From Tolypocladium sp. Sup5 PDA-1 (taxonomy: Eukaryota; Ascomycota; Sordariomycetes; Hypocreales; Ophiocordycipitaceae), in the NCBI GenBank assembly GCA_000750105.3, contig JPHH03000051.1, forward strand, positions 124,001 to 188,000: a stretch of DNA of 64,000 bases, read 5' to 3'. Below the pieces are notes generated by a model. The model saw only the letters and a program-made list of their open reading frames with translations. It had not been told where the DNA came from and ran no database searches. A program made the position numbers and the translations under genes. Below are positions 44,293-56,819 of the stretch, one piece after another. Position 1 is the first letter of the stretch. Every line of letters starts with the position of its first letter.

Positions 44293-47200
44293 TCAGCGTT
44301 TCCTGATCTTGACCAGCAGCGGCTTCAACGGGTTCTTCCCCCTGAACCTCAACCACGTCGCCAGAAAAATAATTCCATAGTTGAACAGGATAAAGGCGCA
44401 GAAAATACCAAAGTCCCTCCAAATGTTTGCGTAGTAGACGCTGAAGCCCCGCCCAAACTGGTCCCCAGTGGCATATTGACAGTACTCGCAGAACCCGTCC
44501 TGAGCAGTCTGAACATATCCGCCCATTTTCGCAATGTATGGGCCGACGTACCTGTCGCAGGACAAGCCAGGCGGTGCCTCGAACCTCGCAAACTCGTTCG
44601 TGGAACATCTGACTGGCTGATCGTGGATGGCGGCGCCGAGGAGAGCTTCTATGAGGTAGTGAAACGGGGAGAGCCAGTACATCCACGATCGCCAGAACGT
44701 GGGCAGCTGCATCGGCGGCACCACGACGCCGCAGAAGCTGACCACGAAGAGGAAGAACACGGGCACCAGCAGCGAGGCGAGCAGCTCGTTGGGCGCAAAG
44801 GCGGCAATGGCCTGCCCGAAGCTGACGTAGTACAGCTCAAAGAGGAGGACCATCAAATACGTAAAGCCCGACGTGAAGCTCGAGACGCGCGTGCCGAAGA
44901 TCCCCCACCACCAGCAGCAAAAGTAGATGCTCCCTGCGACGAGGGAGTACGGGATCTCGACGACGACCGCCGCGATGACCCACGCCACCCACGAGTAGAT
45001 CTTGGCGTTGTTCTCGCGGGACTGGAAGATGTTGCGCGAGTTGAGGAACACGGGCTGGAGCTGCTGGATCAGCGGCGGCGAGATGGTGAGCGTCATGAAG
45101 ATGGAGAAGAGCCGGTTCTGGTAGTCGATCGTGGTGTACCCGAGCCTCCAGAAGGTAAAGCAGTTGAAGAGACCCGTGAGTATGTGCAGCATGAACTTGC
45201 CCACGATGTAATTCGGAGTCCGCCAGTAGGCTGTAAATCTGCGCTTCATGACCGTCGAGATCTGCATCGGCAACGGCGTCGCATACTCTCGGTCGTCCTT
45301 TAAGCTCTTGGACGGCTCGACATGTTGACGCCCGGAGATCATGTCGTCAATCTCTCGACCTCGGGCCTTGTGTTCTGGCGACTCGGCCCAGACGTCGCCC
45401 CAGTCCTTGCCCCGGTAGTTTGGATCCCCGGCGCCAATGGCCTCGAGCATGTACTCTGCTGGATTCGCGTCTGGCGGACACCGGTGTGCACCGTTGGAGT
45501 GGAAGTACTTGATCAAGTCCTGGCTGTCTTTGCCGAGCGAACCGTGGTACACCACTCTTCCACCAGACTTGAGAAGCAGGAGCTCATCGAAGTGCTCAAA
45601 GAGTACGGCGGACGGTTGGTGAATCGTGCAAAGGACGGCCTGGCCCGCGTCGGCAAGCTTCCGCAAGAATCGCACAATGTTGAAAGCAGCGCCGGAATCG
45701 AGACCCGACGTCGGCTCGTCCAGGAACATCAGCAGCTCGGGTTTCGATGCAAGTTCCACTCCAATGGTCAACCTCTTGCGTTGCTCCTGGTTCAAGCCCT
45801 GGCCAACCTTGCCGATCGTGGCCCCGGCAATGTCCCTCATCTCGAGGAGGTCAATGATGGTCTCGCAGTAGCTCAACTTTTCCTCCCTCGAGACTTCTCG
45901 AGGCTGTCGCAGGAGAGCCGAGAACTGCAGGGCTTCACGGACGGTTGCTGTCGGCTCGTGGATGTCCATTTGCTCCGCGAACCCTGTCGCTCTCTGAAAC
46001 GACTTTGGCAGCGGTCGGCCATCAACGAGGAAGTCGCCCGAGATCGTGCCAAAGTTGACCCTCTGGGCCAGAGCAGTCAGCAACGTGGTTTTACCCGCAC
46101 CTGTTGATAGGGTCAGCGTCTTGCATGGACAGTTGCGGCGTCAGTGATTGATCGTCTTACCAGACGCGCCCATGAGAGCAGCGAGCTTGCCGGGTCGAAC
46201 GTAGCCCTGGACATCCTGGAGCAGGCGACGCTCCCCCCTTTCATACGGTATGGTGTAGTTGACCCGGCGGAATGTAAAGACCGTCTCGTTCTTCGCAATC
46301 TGCCCCATATTGCCGCCTTCTTTAGTTGCGGCACTTTCTTGCTCAGCCATGGCTGGGGTGACTTGAGCAATTGGGCCGTTCTCTTCGTCGGACCCGTGGC
46401 CTCGTCCACCCGTCTCAATCGACTTCTCGACCTTTTTCGGGACCTGGCCTCTTTTGAAGACCGTAATCGCCCCTCCCCCGGCGTTGGGCTTCATGAGTTC
46501 CATGCCCAGGGCCGTCAGACAGACAAAGAACAGGAAGAAGGCCCACAAGAAGCCAAAGTTTCTCCAAAGATGCGACCTGCTGTAGGTAAAAGCGGCCTGG
46601 ATGTAGGCCGACCCGGCGACCGTTGTCTGCCCAGGCTGGCCGCCTGGCAGAGTGCAAGACTGGAACTGTGGCGAGGCTTGCGGGCCCTGGGGAACCAGAT
46701 ACGGAGGCACGCACTGAAGCTCCAGGCCGCTGAACTCGTTGGCCATCAAGCACTCGAACCCGTACTGAATCCAGTTGATCCACCGCAGCCAGCTGAACCA
46801 CGGATGCATAGACGACGGCGGAATCAAGTAGCCCGTGTAGACGATGAGAATCTGAACCGATATGCCGGTGAACCGTGTCGCTTCGTCAATTGTCCGACAC
46901 AGGGCTGCGATGGAGCGGAAGAAGGCGTACGTCGTCATGGTCACGAGCCAGAGGATCAGCGTCGCGATGAAGAACTGGGACGGCGTGCGCGACAGGTTGG
47001 CCATGAAGTAGATGATGAGGTTGAAAATCGTCACTTGTACGAACACGAGGGGCACGTCGACAACTGTCTGGGCAATGGCGAATGCCGCGGGCCGGTAGAA
47101 GGAAAACGACTTGTGCTTGAGCAGAATCGGCTTCGACACGAATGCGGCCGTCATCTCGGCGAGCGCCAGCAGCGCGTTAAACAGCAGCAGGAAGAACAGC

Positions 47201-48876
47201 GCTCCGCCTCGCGGGAATGCGCCGGCTGCTGTCTGCGGCAGGTTGTAAAAGAGGCTGCCCACGATGAGGCCCTGGAAGACCAGGCCGCCCCATTTGCCAA
47301 AGAGGGAGGCCCTGTCGCCAGTCATGACGAGGAACTGGCGTGTTGTGCAGGCAATGACTTGCTTGTGGAACGGAAGAGTGTAGTTTCTCTCCAGCGTCCT
47401 CTTGGACTGGTTCTCGGCTCGCACTCGAACCTGCTCCTCGAGCTCCACCTCGAATGCCTCGATGTCGGAAATGTTCCTGTCGTAAACCTCGCTCTTTCGG
47501 TATGCATGGGCAAAGGCGCCTGGGCTTCGCGGGATTCTGTCCTCCCATCCCCGGCGGACGCTTCTCTCGTGCTCGTCGCTGACCGAAGTGAGGAAATCGG
47601 CCGTCGTCCATCTCTCCGGGCATTCAAAACCAAGGTCAAGAAAGTACTTCTTGGCGTGATCCGCAGGGCCAAAGTACAGGCACTTCCCTCCATCGATCAA
47701 GAGGACCTTGTCCACCAGTTGATACAATTGCTCGCCGGCCTGATACAGCGACACGGCGGTCGACACGTCGGCCATGTTGGTCATGACGCGAATGGACCTG
47801 ACGTATTCCAGCGCCGTGCTCGCATCGAGGCCTTTGCTCGAGTTGTCCCAGCCCTGGATGGAGGCGCGCGTGATCATGGCTTCTGCGATGCTGACCCGCT
47901 TCCTCTCGCCGCCGGAGACGCCTCGAACGAATTCGTTGCCGACCTTTGTCCCCAGCGTGTGTTCGATCCAGAATAGCTTCGTGACCACCCTGAGAAACTC
48001 CCTCACGTAACTGTCGCGACTCTCGCCTTCAAGCCTCGACTCCTTGCCTGGCGTCCGGGTCTGAAGAGCAAACTTGAGCGTTCTCCGAACCGACAGTGTG
48101 GCGTAGTGCAGATCGTCTTCGGGGTTGTAGATGACTTCTCCACGGAAGTGCTTGGCGATTTCGCTCGCATCCGTTCCGCCGTATGTTACACTTCCTTCGA
48201 CTGCTTCGAAACCAGATCGCTGGTTACAGAACGACTTGAGGAACGTAGTACACCCTGATCCAGGCCGGCCCAAGACGAGGAGCAGCTCGCCGGGTCGCAC
48301 GCACCCATCAAAGTGGCTGATGAGTTCTCGCACCGGGGGCTTTGCCGTCGCGGCCTTTGCACCCTTCGTAAAGAGGTTCTTCAAGGTCCTGGGAAGACCT
48401 AGAAAAATATCGCCAACCGTCGGCTGCAGGCTCGCGCCAAGCCCAGCACCCTTGACAGTCAGGTCGCGGAACACGACTCCGCTGTGACGGGTCTTCTCCT
48501 CCTCGCTGTGTGCCTGGCGAGCGCGGCCAAACAGCCGGGACATGAGCCGTTCAATTTCTTGGGACTCTTCCTCCTGCTGGGCATCGGACGACGCGGTCGC
48601 ATTCGTGCGACGTCGAGATAGAACCCTAAAAATATCCTCTTCTGTCTGGACTGTGCGCTTTCTTTCCAACGGCGGCTTCTCATTTTCGGTCTTCCTGGCC
48701 CTTAAGGGGGCAAATTCGGCAGTGTCCGTCGGGGGTGTTTCGGTTGAAGACGAGCCACCGGCCGGTTCTTGATGAGCGGCTGCGCCCGAGACCTGCCGAC
48801 TCTCGGGCTGGCGGCCGCCGGGCAGAGTGCTGGTAGACGATGCCCGTTCCGGCGGCTCTACTTTGTCTTCTGCCAT
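44293..48876 (-). CDS. PDR-type ABC transporter (ABC-G, full-length)
   Basis: Plasma-membrane drug/lipid efflux pump of the pleiotropic-drug-resistance class. Exons 48876-46161 and 46100-44293 join inside the second Walker A motif (LMGASG|AGKTTLL), giving 1507 residues in the order NBD1-TMD1-NBD2-TMD2. NBD1 has the deviant Walker A GRPGSGCTT (about 203-211) and signature VSGGERKRVS. NBD2 has the normal Walker A but a deviant signature LNQEQRKRLT, then LLMFLDEPTSGLDS. These two half-degenerate sites are typical of fungal PDR pumps. The 100-residue N terminus is Ser/Glu-rich and the C terminus ends VKIRKR. No lesion is seen although the stop codon is only 140 bp from the RIP-mutated LINE; RIP leakage has not reached it. 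The intron is 60 bp (46101-46160) with gtaaga donor and caacag acceptor. Confidence 0.93.
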
Positions 48877-50732
48877 ACTGGTGGGGTTTGCAATCCAGCC
48901 GAGTTTATTAGGCGGTCGCCGTGAACAGCGCCTTCAATTCATTGCCTGGACAAGGTCTGGCATGGTGCAAAACAGAATGGCGGCGGAAATATGAAACAAA
49001 GAGAGCAAGTGTTATAGTGATCCAATACCTGCTTACAAGAGCATCGCACTTCGGAGTCCGTGGTCTCCGGAGCTGCCGGATATCGAGAAAGTCTATGACG
49101 AAACTACGTGTTGGCGTACACCCAAAGTCTATTGTGTATGATGTATGACCAACCGTTGCTTCGGATCACGGCGCAACGGGGCTTTGAGCCTCCGACATGC
49201 ACTAACCGCTAACAGAGTCGACGTTTACGCCGTGTCCCTCGGCGTTTGTGGTAAATTTGGGTGTTGCCGGTCACCTCATGTTGCAGTCGGTGTCCGGTCA
49301 GTGGATTCGCATCGCGTGTAATACTCCGTATGCCGCGGCAGACGAAAGCGACCAAGCTCTTCACACTACTGGCGTGTACTGCCGCGACTGAAAAGGAGCC
49401 AAGCCCTCGGGGCATATTCTTGACACCACTTAGATGAATGAGCGGGCATCGTTTGCCTCGGGCTGAAAACTCTTGTCGAGCGGCCAATAGCATCGAAGCT
49501 TCGCTGAGCTTCTGGCAGCTTGGAGCTCGGGTTGTGGGCGCGATCGCGGGTAGCCCGAGCGAACAAGATTAAAGCTCTCGGGCAGCTAGTAAAAACGCCG
49601 AATATACTTCCCTTGCGTCGCAGACTGTGAGCCGTTGGTGAAATCGCGACTTGCATGTAGCTGGCGCAACGGACCTTGGGCATGCCCCGTCCACCCGCCG
49701 TACGAGTACAGGTCTCGTCATGGGTGCCTGGGGATGGCCGGCATTTAATTTCCGCTTTCCGAGCTTGTCACATAAGGGATGTTCAGACTGTACTCGTAAG
49801 GAAATTTGACGGCCTGGTCAGTGGAACGTGAGGCATGTCATCATGTCATGTCTTTCTCCAGGGGTCTCGACTCTCGAGTCAACCTGAAAGGCACACGCTG
49901 ACGCTTTGCTCCCCGCCTGATGGCCAATGCGGGGGCGGGGCAGACGGGACCGTGGCCCACGAGCGTATTCGTACTTTGTCCATCCACTTACACCCCATCC
50001 CTTGGAGTGCTCTAAGGCTTCTGGATCCTGAACTATTGTACAGGGTCAAAAACCAATCAGATGCTAGCGCATTAAAATGATACTTCTTTTAACTAGATCA
50101 TTGGCTTGTGATAGAAGTACCGAAATGGCAGTTACAGGGGAGTTTGGGGCGAGAAGGGACCCACAAGCCTTAGAGCACTCCATGGGATAGAAGACTTTGT
50201 GATAGTTGGCTGAGGTCCCCCATGCAAAAAAGGGACTATTCGGCATACATATGAAACCCGGAACTCATGAACCAGCTGGGTTCTCGTCATCTGACTTCGA
50301 TCAATCTTCAATGTTGATGACCTTGACTAGGTAGTTAAGGCTAGCATTCATGATTGACGGAGAAATAATAGCAGGCCATGATAAGGTGCGGAGAGGCGGG
50401 GTTTGACAACCGACTTTGGCAATGAAGCTCGTGTTGAGGCGATCTCGCTTAGCTGGAGCCGGCCACGATAAGGTGCGGAGAGGCGGGGTTTGACAGCCGA
50501 CTTTGGAATTGAAGCTCGTGTTGGGCTCCGCGCCACTTTGTCTTTGGCTAAACCACCAGCCTTCGCTCCAGCAATCCTCTGCTAGCTCGGCTCTCTACTA
50601 GTGTAACGTTGCCTATTCGAAAGGCGTGAATGATTGCAGCCGGCCTGATATTTAAACAGGCTCCCCTGTCGAGTAACACGCCCGTCACCACCAGCGTCTC
50701 CAGAGCCCGACATCGATACTACGCCCCGTAAC
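48877..50732. other. 1.9-kb divergent intergenic region
   Basis: Between the ABC transporter and the SDR gene, so it holds both promoters. The only structure seen is the dispersed repeat at 50374-50525. Other ORFs are short and unrecognised. Confidence 0.5.
50374..50525 (-). repeat. dispersed 85-bp repeat, copy 2 (almost two tandem units)
   Basis: Two tandem units about 87 bp apart (50374-50460 and 50461-50525), inverted relative to the copy at 7815-7918. Shared blocks include ggtgcggagaggcggggttt, cgactttgg, gaagctcgtgttg and gcgatctcgcttagctggag. The first unit is the closest match to the 7.8-kb copy. Confidence 0.85.
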
Positions 50733-51521
50733 ATGGACCAGTTTGCCAGCTACCCCAGCCTCCGCGGCAAGACCGTCTTGATCACGGGCGGCGCCGAGGG
50801 CATTGGCGCGTCCGCCGTGGAGCTCTTCTGCAGACAAGGCTCCAACGTCGTCTTCCTTGACTACTGCGAGCCGTCCGCTAAGACGCTGTGCGACAAGATC
50901 AAGGGCATCGAGGGTGCGACGCAGCCCACGTTCATGTTCTGCGACGTCACCAACCTCGATCAGCTCAAGGCGTGCGCGAACAAGACGCTCGAGCAGTTTG
51001 GCCAGGTCCACGTCCTCATCAACAACACCGGAGCCGCCGGGCCCAAGAGCCGCGTGCCGACATCTGGCGTCACGCCCGAGTCCTTCGAGGCAGACGTCAA
51101 CGTCAACCTACGACACCAGTTCTTCTTGACGCAGGCAATTGTCCCGTCGATGCAGAAGCAAGGGTCCGGCAGCATCATCAACATGGGCTCCATCACCTGG
51201 AGGGTGCCCGCGACGGGCGTCCCCATCTACACCACCGTCAAGGCCGCCGTCATGGGCCTGACCCGGACGCACGCGCGGGAGTTTGGAGAGTTTGGCATCA
51301 GGGTCAACAGCATCATGCCCGGGGCCATCGCCACGCAGAGACAGATTGACACGGTGCTGACGCCAGAGTACGAGGCGGAGACCATGGCTGCGCAGTGCAT
51401 CAAGAGGGTCCTAGTGCCGGCCGAGGTGGCGCGGCTGATGCTGTTTCTGGCGTCGGACGATGCGAGTGCAATCACTGGTGGTAGCTATGTAGTCGATGGT
51501 GGCTGGGTTGGCGATACGTAG
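50733..51521 (+). CDS. short-chain dehydrogenase/reductase (classical SDR)
   Basis: NAD(P)-dependent oxidoreductase, 262 residues, single exon, normal length for classical SDRs. The cofactor motif TGGAEGIG is at residues 18-25, with FLDYCEPS after beta-2; Asp43 favours NAD(H) over NADP(H). The NNTG motif (in place of NNAG) is near 97-100, catalytic Ser153 in NMGSITWRV, and Tyr166/Lys170 in YTTVK. IRVNSIMPGAIAT and the C-terminal SDDASAITGGSYVVDGGW close the fold. Substrate cannot be read from the sequence. It lies 1.9 kb from the ABC pump and just upstream of a decayed amidohydrolase on the same strand. Confidence 0.92.
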   Translation: MDQFASYPSLRGKTVLITGGAEGIGASAVELFCRQGSNVVFLDYCEPSAKTLCDKIKGIEGATQPTFMFCDVTNLDQLKACANKTLEQFGQVHVLINNTGAAGPKSRVPTSGVTPESFEADVNVNLRHQFFLTQAIVPSMQKQGSGSIINMGSITWRVPATGVPIYTTVKAAVMGLTRTHAREFGEFGIRVNSIMPGAIATQRQIDTVLTPEYEAETMAAQCIKRVLVPAEVARLMLFLASDDASAITGGSYVVDGGWVGDT

Positions 51522-51675
51522 ATCCAAAGGTGGATAATGCAGGAGACGAGTTTGGTCGTTTGCAACAAGTTCGTCTCGTCTATTCTAGAAACGAAACCTT
51601 TACCCATCTTTCACAATGACACTGTCAAGTTAGATGCCGGCCATATAAATTGCGCGACACACCCATTTCTTTACA

Positions 51676-52852
51676 TTGCAGACGCCATTTTGGACTATGA
51701 ACTGTGAATTGACAACGTCCTGGACCGACACTCCAGGTTACCTGTCAGGAGAAATAAGCACAAGCATACCAGCTTTAGATCATCCTGCCAAGGCGCAACT
51801 ATCGAAAATGGCTGACCGGGAGCCATCGTTACGGCATACGACGCATCGAAAGAGGTAAGGACTCCCTCTACGAGCTTAAGTTCTCAACTTAATAACTCAC
51901 ATGTCAAGACACTGGCTAGGGTCAACGCTTGGCCGAAATTAAAGACCCAGGACGATGTCAAGGCCTATATCAACAAGCGGGTGAAGGATGCAGACTATGT
52001 CAAGCTCTTTCATGAAGACGCGGCTGCTCTACGGATGAAGCCGCCTGTCCCGTCGATTGAGCTGCAAAAGTGGGTTATTGAAGAAGCCCATGACAAGGGA
52101 TTAATGACTGTAGCCCATTCGCTCAGTTTGCGGAGCCGATTGACATTTTGCGTGCCGGTGCCGACGGGATGGCGCACACACTCATTGACCAGCCGCCGAC
52201 CCAGGAGCTTATTGATGCCTACAAAGTCAACAATGCGTGAGTTTCCCGTTGCGTTTCGGCGGCGTGCCGATTTCTAAACATGGACATCTTAGACATTGAA
52301 ATCCGACGCTGGTGGCTCTCGCGAGCATCACAAACGAGGGCCTCGAGCAACAGGAGAAATATGCCAACGACCCTCGCGCTCAACGATTCCTGACCGCAAA
52401 GGCCAAGGGAACGATGTGCCATTGCATGGCTGTGAGCACGGACGATGCAAAGGTCGAGTACGCCTACCAGAGCGTGCGAATGATGAAGGAAGCCGGTATA
52501 GATATCATCTTGTGAGTTGTGGCGCACCTCCTTCCTCGCGCGTGGACTAACCTGCTGCTTTAGGGGAACGGATACTACATCGACAGTCGGTGGACTCGCA
52601 TTCGGCATTTCTGCGCACCATGAGCTGGCGATGCTGGTAACCCACTGCGGGCTCACCCCTATTGAGGCTCTCAGAGCTGGCACTTCAGTCGTTGCCAAGC
52701 GGTTCAAGCTCTTGGACAGGGGACGCATAGCCGAGGGTCTTGGTGCGGACGTGGTCCTTGTGGAAGGCAATCCGCTCGAGGATATTGATAACACGCTGAA
52801 CTTGAGAGCCGTCTGGAGGCAGGGAGTTTTGTGCTCTGCCTATGCTATTTAA
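51676..52852 (+). pseudogene. metal-dependent amidohydrolase, decayed
   Basis: The C-terminal two thirds of an imidazolonepropionase-like amidohydrolase are recognisable: VKLFHEDAAALRMKPPVPS, MAHTLIDQPPTQELIDAY, NPTLVALASITNEG, the metal-site GTDTTSTVGG, HHELAMLVTHCGLTPIEAL, and GLGADVVLVEGNPLEDID. Plausible introns lie near 52238-52294 (gtgagt to ttag) and 52512-52564. Three defects are seen: a 1-bp loss near 52122, needed to pass from VAHS to AQFAEPIDILRAG; a TGA where family members have HWNP (near 52298); and an upstream remnant (GATIENG*PGAIVTAYDASKE, about 51794-51857) followed directly by mid-protein sequence, so the region that should contain the HxH metal motif is missing. An active enzyme is very unlikely. 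Confidence 0.75.
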
Positions 52853-53371
52853 TGGCATCTTCTTGGGGGGGGGGGGTTAGTCCATAGTTCGAGGGCAACT
52901 TTACTCGAAATACGCGGCGCGAATGACATGTGCCGACAGTAACGAGACATTTCTCTGTGTCTCACGCTGGTTCCCTTCTAATATCCGCTCCGTGTGGGCC
53001 TGTTCCTCGAGGGGTACAAAGTAATTAGTACATTTCTGTCTTGAACACCAGAAATATGAGACAACCGGGCAATTGTCCACCGAGATTCCTTAGGAAACAA
53101 TGGAGCGCTGGCGACGCTGTGGGCCGAACTGGTAAATTGGGCGTGCATCCCTTAATATTACGTGCCTTGTTTCTGGCCATGCCCGTTCATCTTCTACCTC
53201 AGTATCCCACCCGACTCGCCACTTCTTTTTTGCAGCATCTTGGACCACTTCGTTCTTACAAGGTCAACTCAGGTTGTCATACATCCCAGGCTGGGGCTTC
53301 ATGTGCTTTGTTCACCACCCATACACCTCTTGGCAGCTTACGCCAGCGCCTTGCCCCAGCAAATTCCAGCC
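52853..53371. other. intergenic with G12 run
   Basis: No gene. A run of about 12 G near 52865-52877 is followed by ordinary sequence containing the carboxylesterase promoter. Confidence 0.5.
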
Positions 53372-55419
53372 ATGCTTCAGAACCCAATCCTGCATGCGCT
53401 CTTGCTGAGCGCCGTCGGCGGTATCGCATTTGCGCACTCGAGCCCTGCCGTGCACGTTTCCGAAGGCAAGATTCTGGGACAGGAATGCGCGGGTTCGCGG
53501 ACGCAGATATTCCAAGGCATTCCCTATGCGCAGCCTCCGACCGGCGGTTTGAGGTTCATGCCCCCCCGGCCGTTGAATGGCTCCTACGAGCGCGGCGTGC
53601 TGGACGCTACCAAGACTCCTCGCCCTTGCATCCAATGGCATCATGGTTTTGCAGTGACCGAGCCCGCCCCGTCTGAGGACTGGTAAGTCTGTTTAGTTCG
53701 CTTCAGTGGACGACTCTGAGCAACGTAGATGGACTGACTACTTTGAAGCTTGTACCTGGACGTCTACGTGCCACCAGATACCGCAGCCGGCGCCTCTCTC
53801 CCTGTTAAGGTCTTTGCGTACGGAGGAGGCAACAATGCTGGCGCTGCCAACCATCCGTTATATAATGCCTGTGACTTGGCGAGCGATGCCATCGTCGTCA
53901 TCTTCAACTATCGGCTCGGTCCGCTAGGCTTCCTTTCCTTGGCCAGCGCCGGCATTCAGGGCAACATGGCAATTCAGGATTATTTAGCCGCGCTTCGATG
54001 GGTGAAATCTCACATCGAATTCTTCGGAGGGAACCCTGCAAAGGTCGTCTTATTCGGCCAGAGCGCTGGTGCTGCCGATACCTTTGTCGTCTCCACGCTC
54101 CCGGAGACCAAAATGCTCATCTCGGCCGCCGCCATAGGGTCTGGGGGTGGTCATGACTTGACGCCATTTGTCACAGCCCAGGTTGCTGGTGAGAGCTATG
54201 CCCAGGCCGTCGGTTGCAATGCCACAGACGTACGTTCTATGGCCTAATTACTGCCTGCCCGAAGCGTTGAAGCTGCTAACCCGGCCCGGTTTAGCTACCA
54301 TGCTTGCAGTCAAAGTCAGTCAAAGATCTCCAAGCCGCTCGTTGGAGGATCCCAGCGCTTTTGAAGAATGGAAAATCTCTGGGCTCCAGGTTTGGCCTTA
54401 GCCTGCCCAACCGAACGAATCTCAATTCCGCCGTCCTAGATGGCAAGATCGTCAAGGAAGAGCCACTGAAGGTAGGCTCTCGGGTTCCCGTAATCGTGGG
54501 CTCCAGTAAGTTGTGTACCAAGCTCAGCCAAGCATGTGTACAATCTAACAAATGTTTAGATCAATATGATAGCACACTCTTTGTTCTACCCCTTTATGGA
54601 CACTCCATTGCTTCTCTTTCGGATGACAACTATACTGCATTCTTGAATGAATGGGGCACAGTCGAGCCATTGATCCGTAAACGATACCCGCTATCCATGT
54701 TCAATGACTCTGGCTCAATAGGAGAGGCAGTCGTCGCAGCTATCACGCACATTACCACCCTCGCCGGCTTTACTTGTCCCTCGTATAGAAGTATTCGCGC
54801 CGCAGTCAGCTCCGAGATTGCAACATTCATTTATCGATTCAATCACACACCGTCTTGTCCTTGGTTATGGGTACGTGGCAGGGAGTTCCCGGGCCACCAC
54901 GCCTCAAACAAATTCCGTGCAACCCACACCTCCGAGCTGCCATTTATCTTTGGCAATCTGAGTAACCAGCCATTCGGAAATGGGACTTGCAATGCGACCT
55001 CTGATGAGTACGAGATTAGCCAATCTTTGATTGCAGCGTGGACGGCTATCGCCGCGAAAGACGACCCTTCCACTGCGCATCTCCAGTGGCCACGTTTTGA
55101 CGTAAACGAGAGCCGTGGCCTTTACGTTGGAAGCGGGATTACACCATCAGCTGTGATAGACTTTACAGAGTGCGAGTTTTGGGATCTGGTATGGGCCCAG
55201 CTTGGGGGCGTAGACTTTTCGAACCCAGGTGTGGGCAGTTCTAGCTCTCGGGGTACGTGATTCAGGGGTTGAATCACATTCATGCCCTTGGTGGCTAACA
55301 CGGTCACCGCCCCAGCGTCTTCCACTGCCCTGAGTATCTCGGATAAAGGAGCAATAGTTGCCACCTACTCATCCATTGCCTTAATAACTGCGGCCTTTTC
55401 CTTTCGTTCCATCTTGTAG
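53372..55419 (+). CDS. secreted type-B carboxylesterase with probable GPI-anchor signal
   Basis: Extracellular ester hydrolase of the cholinesterase/lipase family. Exons 53372-53682, 53749-54229, 54295-54505, 54560-55252 and 55316-55419 join in phase to 599 residues. A signal peptide (HALLLSAVGGIAFA) opens the protein. EDCLYLDVYVPP, FNYRLGPLGFLS and the nucleophile elbow FGQSAGA (Ser about 209) are typical, and HTSELPFIFGN carries the catalytic His. The acidic residue usually found in GSNxxEG is not clear here (GSNQYDSTLF has Asp). Without the last intron the frame stops at 55260. With it (gtacgt, ctaac branch, cccag, 55253-55315) the protein gains a Ser-rich linker and a hydrophobic tail (AIVATYSSIALITAAFSF), which looks like a GPI signal. 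Many N-glycosylation sequons fit secretion. Confidence 0.88.
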
Positions 55420-56819
55420 ATGCTTCAAGGTTCCGCCTCAGAGTACAACGGGCCGCTTTTATTGCAGAGGCAAACGACTAAGTATTTTTTACCGGCCCAG
55501 ACTATAGAAAAACTAGCATTACATTGAACAAGCTTCTTACACTGACTACTCTCTTTGAACGCAAATCTCGAGGTACATCCCAGCGAAATTAGACAGAGCA
55601 GCAACACTTCACCCCATCGTTCTTAGGTCATTATATCCTCACGCTATGTTGACAGAATTGGCATTGTCAGAATTGGAGTCTTACGAGCCCTCATACAGAA
55701 TCTGGCCGTTTGTTCGAAGTTTGAGCGGAGAAGCGTTAACTTTGTCCATTTTAGAATTATCCCTATTGTCCCCTCTTTCCGTCTCCATACTATTTCTTGG
55801 ACTAAAGATAGTCAAGATTTCGTATTGTGTCTGGTCCCAATGGGTCGCTGTTGGGACTGGTGAACCTTGTGGAGTTTAAAGTAGAGAAACCGGTAGAAGA
55901 TTAATATTCAAGTATAATGATGGGTCAGACATGATCTTTGAGTCAAAGGAACCCAAGAAACATTCTCATAAGCGTAGTTATATATTTGAGATTAGTTCAT
56001 GCGCTCTTTCTTAGATCCACAGATGCGAACCCGAGTGTGAGGTTTATGAATGTAACTTATAAAGTACATTCTCAGGCACTTAGATAAGACGATTCGTAAG
56101 CGTCGGTATCCTATGCTGATATACTTGCTATAACTTGAGGTAAGTTATCTATACGAGGGATCGGAGGAATATAGTTAAGTAGCAAAAAGTATCAGCCGTG
56201 AAGCTGAATAGGTGCAAGCCGTAGGGCCGTGATGCTAGACACCTAATATTGGGCACCGGGTGCATTATTCGAAACGGGAAAGAAAACATACACGGACTCC
56301 TGAATCCTTAACAGAGATAGGACTTTAGTGAGGAGTTTGTATTGCGGTAAGAACGCCGAGGCGGCGCCGGCGGTCTTGACTACGAGTAAAGGCACTGTGT
56401 GTCACGGGCTTTGCCCGGTTCTGCGGGTCCTGGCTGTGCCAGGACCAAGGCCATGTAAGTGGGCCGGGCCCGGGCCCGGACCCGTGTAAGTGGGCTACGC
56501 AGGGGCCCCGCTAAGAGACAGAGACTTCCGGTGGTTGGCCTGACAGCAGCGTCAGGGGCATTGTAATAAGGGACCGAGGCGAGCCCGCATCGGCCTCTTC
56601 CTCTTCCCTTTCTCTTTAGCTTTGAATAGACAATCCTTAGGCACCTGCTTGTTGAACAAACTCCAGTAGGCCCCTTACACTGTGCTCGAATCTGGACTGG
56701 AGCTGAAGCTAGGTTCTGCATTCTGCGCCTCCCTTGCAAGATAATACAAATTGGAAGGTACAGAAGGGTCTATGATAAGAATTGGTCTCTTAAAGAATCT
56801 TTGACTTTTAGTCGCTTCG

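Noticed and set aside
46144..47976. 610-codon plus-strand ORF antisense to the ABC transporter
   Set aside because: Product of codon bias on the opposite strand; the minus strand encodes unmistakable ABC motifs.
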